From NCBI GenBank assembly GCA_021802375.1, contig JAKAAL010000193.1, positions 1-7,322 on the forward strand: DNA of 7,322 bases. Reading direction: 5' to 3'. The DNA comes from Bacillota bacterium (lineage in GTDB: Bacteria > Bacillota_E > Sulfobacillia > Sulfobacillales > Sulfobacillaceae). A program made the translations under genes and the position numbers. Below are positions 6,234 through 7,322 of this stretch, piece by piece (the first letter of the stretch is position 1; each line of letters opens with the position of its first letter). Below the pieces are notes generated by a model that saw only the letters and a list, made by a program, of their open reading frames with translations, did no database searches and had not been told where the DNA came from.

Positions 6234-6413
6234 GCCAGGTTTACGCCCCGATCGCTGGCGCCGACTTTTCGGCGCCGGTTTCTGATAGCCATCACTCGCC
6301 GGGGGTTTCGAACGGTTCCGGCTGTTCTGCCCAAGTTGCTGCCGGAGTTGCGCGACTTCGGCCTGGAGCGTCGCGACCCGTGCTTGAAGCGCTTGATTTT
6401 GATCCCACAAGGG
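6234..6413 (-). pseudogene. tnpC: IS66 transposase (TnpC), N-terminal fragment
   Basis: Reading right to left, this frame gives PLWDQNQALQARVATLQ, then AEVAQLRQQLGQNSRNRSK, then PPASDGYQKP and RRQRSGRKPG. A heptad-like Leu/Ala coiled coil followed by NSxxSKPPxSDG and the basic RxRSGRKPGGQPGH linker is the hallmark of the IS66 TnpC N-terminus. The frame is open back to 6593, but codons above about 6413 are antisense to the DUF927 gene and not transposase. The reading frame breaks at 6234, where the C-terminal part continues in another frame. No start codon of its own is apparent. The zinc-finger region and most of the DDE domain that should follow are absent. Confidence 0.8.
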
Positions 6414-6996
6414 TGCAAAAAATGGTGGACTTCGGGCCACGGCAACCGCCAAGACGATTCTCATTTCGTCCGGCGAAAAACCCATCACACACTTCACCAA
6501 CGAGGCGGGCGTCAAAACTCGGACACTGGTCATCACGGGATCCCCGTTCGGTGAGGTGGGAGACGCGAGTCGTCGGTTGGTGGACGCGCTCATGGCGGCC
6601 CTGCCCTTGCCGGATATGGCTCCGCTGTGGGCCTGGTTGCTGTACTATGATGCCGGTTGGGACGGCGACGGCGAGATGGCTCCTGCGGCGTTGCTGGATC
6701 GCCTGGTGCACCGGGCAGAAACCCTTCTGGATACCGCTGACCAAATCCAAATTCCGCCACTGTCAGAGGACGACAGGGCCCAGATTCGCGAAGAAATCCA
6801 AGCTGTCGCGCAATACTGGGAGGCCGCGTTAGCGGCAGGGAAATTCGGTACCGGCGGCCCGGCGGATCCCGAGAAGATCCTAGCCGTTGAGTCGGCGCTC
6901 ATCGCCATGGATGATCCCGAAACCACCAATGCCGTCTATCACCTGGTCACGCAACTCCAGCAATCCCAGTTGCGATCGTCGGAATGGCCTTTCTGA
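6403..6996 (+). CDS. DUF927-domain protein, 5'-truncated C-terminal part
   Basis: The strongest start in the frame is a GTG at 6556 (146 residues), but coding sequence clearly begins earlier. The frame is open from 6403 and reads NGGLRATATAKTILISSGEK, then PITHFTNEAGVKTRTLVITG and SPFGEVGDASRRLVDAL. This matches the end of the DUF927 domain, a helicase/primase-like module common in plasmids, phages and integrative elements, where 'GGLR..ATxKTILISTGExPIxxFTxxxGxxxRxLxxxGSPFG' is characteristic. MAPLWAWLL then matches the typical (H)AGPxWVxWLL segment. The last 110 residues are mainly helical, acidic and not recognised. The Walker-type ATPase half is absent: the frame has a stop at 6400-6402, at the edge of the IS66 remnant. 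No ribosome site precedes 6556. It is probably a pseudogene left by an element that once carried replication functions. Confidence 0.65.
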   Translation, partial: SHKGAKNGGLRATATAKTILISSGEKPITHFTNEAGVKTRTLVITGSPFGEVGDASRRLVDALMAALPLPDMAPLWAWLLYYDAGWDGDGEMAPAALLDRLVHRAETLLDTADQIQIPPLSEDDRAQIREEIQAVAQYWEAALAAGKFGTGGPADPEKILAVESALIAMDDPETTNAVYHLVTQLQQSQLRSSEWPF

Positions 6997-7042
6997 CTTT
7001 CCTTCGACGGGTTAACACCCTGCCAGGCGAAATCCCTCACGG

Positions 7043-7079
7043 TTCAGCGCCTGGGTTCGTGGGGATCGGCTGAATTTTT
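7043..7079 (+). terminator. Weak terminator-like hairpin after the DUF927 fragment
   Basis: ttcagc (7043-7048) pairs with gctgaa (7069-7074) around a 20-nt loop and is followed by five T (7075-7079), about 50 bp after the stop at 6996. The stem is short, so this is only a possible terminator. The rest of 6997-7195 shows nothing I can assign. Confidence 0.25.
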
Positions 7080-7195
7080 GGCGCAGAACGAGAACAAAAC
7101 CGCGCAGGAATTCTCCGAAATCTCGTGTGGTCTCGTGGCGTATGCTCCGCTCGTGGGGATGGCCCGCTATTTCTATCGGTTGCAATGACCATAGG

Positions 7196-7218
7196 AAAAC
7201 CCCGCATCCCTTATGGGG
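7196..7218 (-). terminator. Terminator-like hairpin downstream of tRNA-Lys
   Basis: On the minus strand CCCC (7218-7215) pairs with GGGG (7203-7200) around an 11-nt loop, followed by TTTT (7199-7196). It lies 14 bp past the tRNA 3' end. The stem is only 4-5 bp but GC-only, and the position fits a tRNA transcript end. Confidence 0.4.
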
Positions 7219-7231
7219 CACGAGGTTTATG

Positions 7232-7307
<76 letters not shown>

Positions 7308-7322
7308 GTCTAACTATCTGGT

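Larger units (their letters stand above)
5933..6413 (-). mobile_element. IS66-family remnant with internal and 5' deletions
   Basis: About 480 bp remain of an IS66-type element that would normally be some 2.5 kb with tnpA, tnpB and tnpC. Only the two ends of tnpC are present, fused at a GC-rich inverted repeat (6221-6236). tnpA, tnpB and terminal inverted repeats are not visible. It lies between a 5'-truncated glycan gene and a 5'-truncated DUF927 gene, so both neighbours were broken on its sides. Confidence 0.8.

Noticed and set aside
6257..6276. 8-bp perfect hairpin ggcgccga-cttt-tcggcgcc
   Set aside because: It lies inside the IS66 N-terminal coding sequence over the basic KSRRQRSG codons and is probably incidental.
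7057..7160. Direct repeat tcgtggggat at 7057-7066 and 7151-7160
   Set aside because: Only 10 bp, with no flanking similarity or element between the copies.

Overview
The window looks like a decayed accessory region of a moderately GC-rich bacterium, most likely a Bacillota. The grounds are a strong AAGGAGG ribosome binding site, a glycoside-hydrolase-like protein of a type familiar from Firmicutes, and a tRNA-Lys with an encoded CCA. An acidophilic Sulfobacillus or Alicyclobacillus-like host would fit the style of the proteins, but that is only a guess. Almost every gene except one is a fragment or carries a lesion, and several lie back to back with mobile-element debris. The region is therefore best read as a genomic-island graveyard next to a tRNA gene.

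Layout from left to right. (1) At 109-580, two C-terminal pieces of paralogous tyrosine recombinases are joined head to head through a perfect 20-bp palindrome at 332-351. Each keeps the catalytic His and Tyr but has lost everything upstream. (2) 581-1097 has no convincing gene. It holds a terminator-like hairpin at 600-646 that reads on the minus strand. (3) 1098-1886, minus strand, is the only protein gene that appears intact: a DUF1906/GH25-like TIM-barrel protein with no signal peptide and a short C-terminal helix. (4) 1887-2612 is mostly non-coding. It contains nested hairpins at 1981-2008 and 2427-2493 and a probable broken helix-turn-helix protein at about 2300-2386.

(5) 2613-5916, minus strand, is a damaged sulfated-glycan cluster. 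In transcription order it runs: C-terminal part of a GH2/GH106-like carbohydrate-active protein (5817 to 4393, frame open further upstream), N-terminal fragment of a sulfatase (4305 to 3895), and a nearly complete second sulfatase (3833 to 2691). The second sulfatase ends at an in-frame TGA, after which 26 recognisable sulfatase codons follow. The genes are 87 and 61 bp apart and were probably one operon for desulfating and trimming a sulfated polysaccharide.

(6) 5933-6413, minus strand, is a shrunken IS66 transposase gene: the N-terminal leucine-zipper/linker region is joined directly to the C-terminal end and the catalytic centre is deleted. It cuts off the 5' end of the glycoside-hydrolase-like gene on one side. 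On the other side it abuts (7) 6403-6996, plus strand, the C-terminal end of a DUF927-type protein, a family usual in plasmids, phages and integrative elements. (8) tRNA-Lys(CTT) lies at 7232-7307 on the minus strand, with a terminator-like structure just downstream.

I find no CRISPR array and no clearly new system. The most informative signals are the structural junctions and the partially eroded sulfatase operon.
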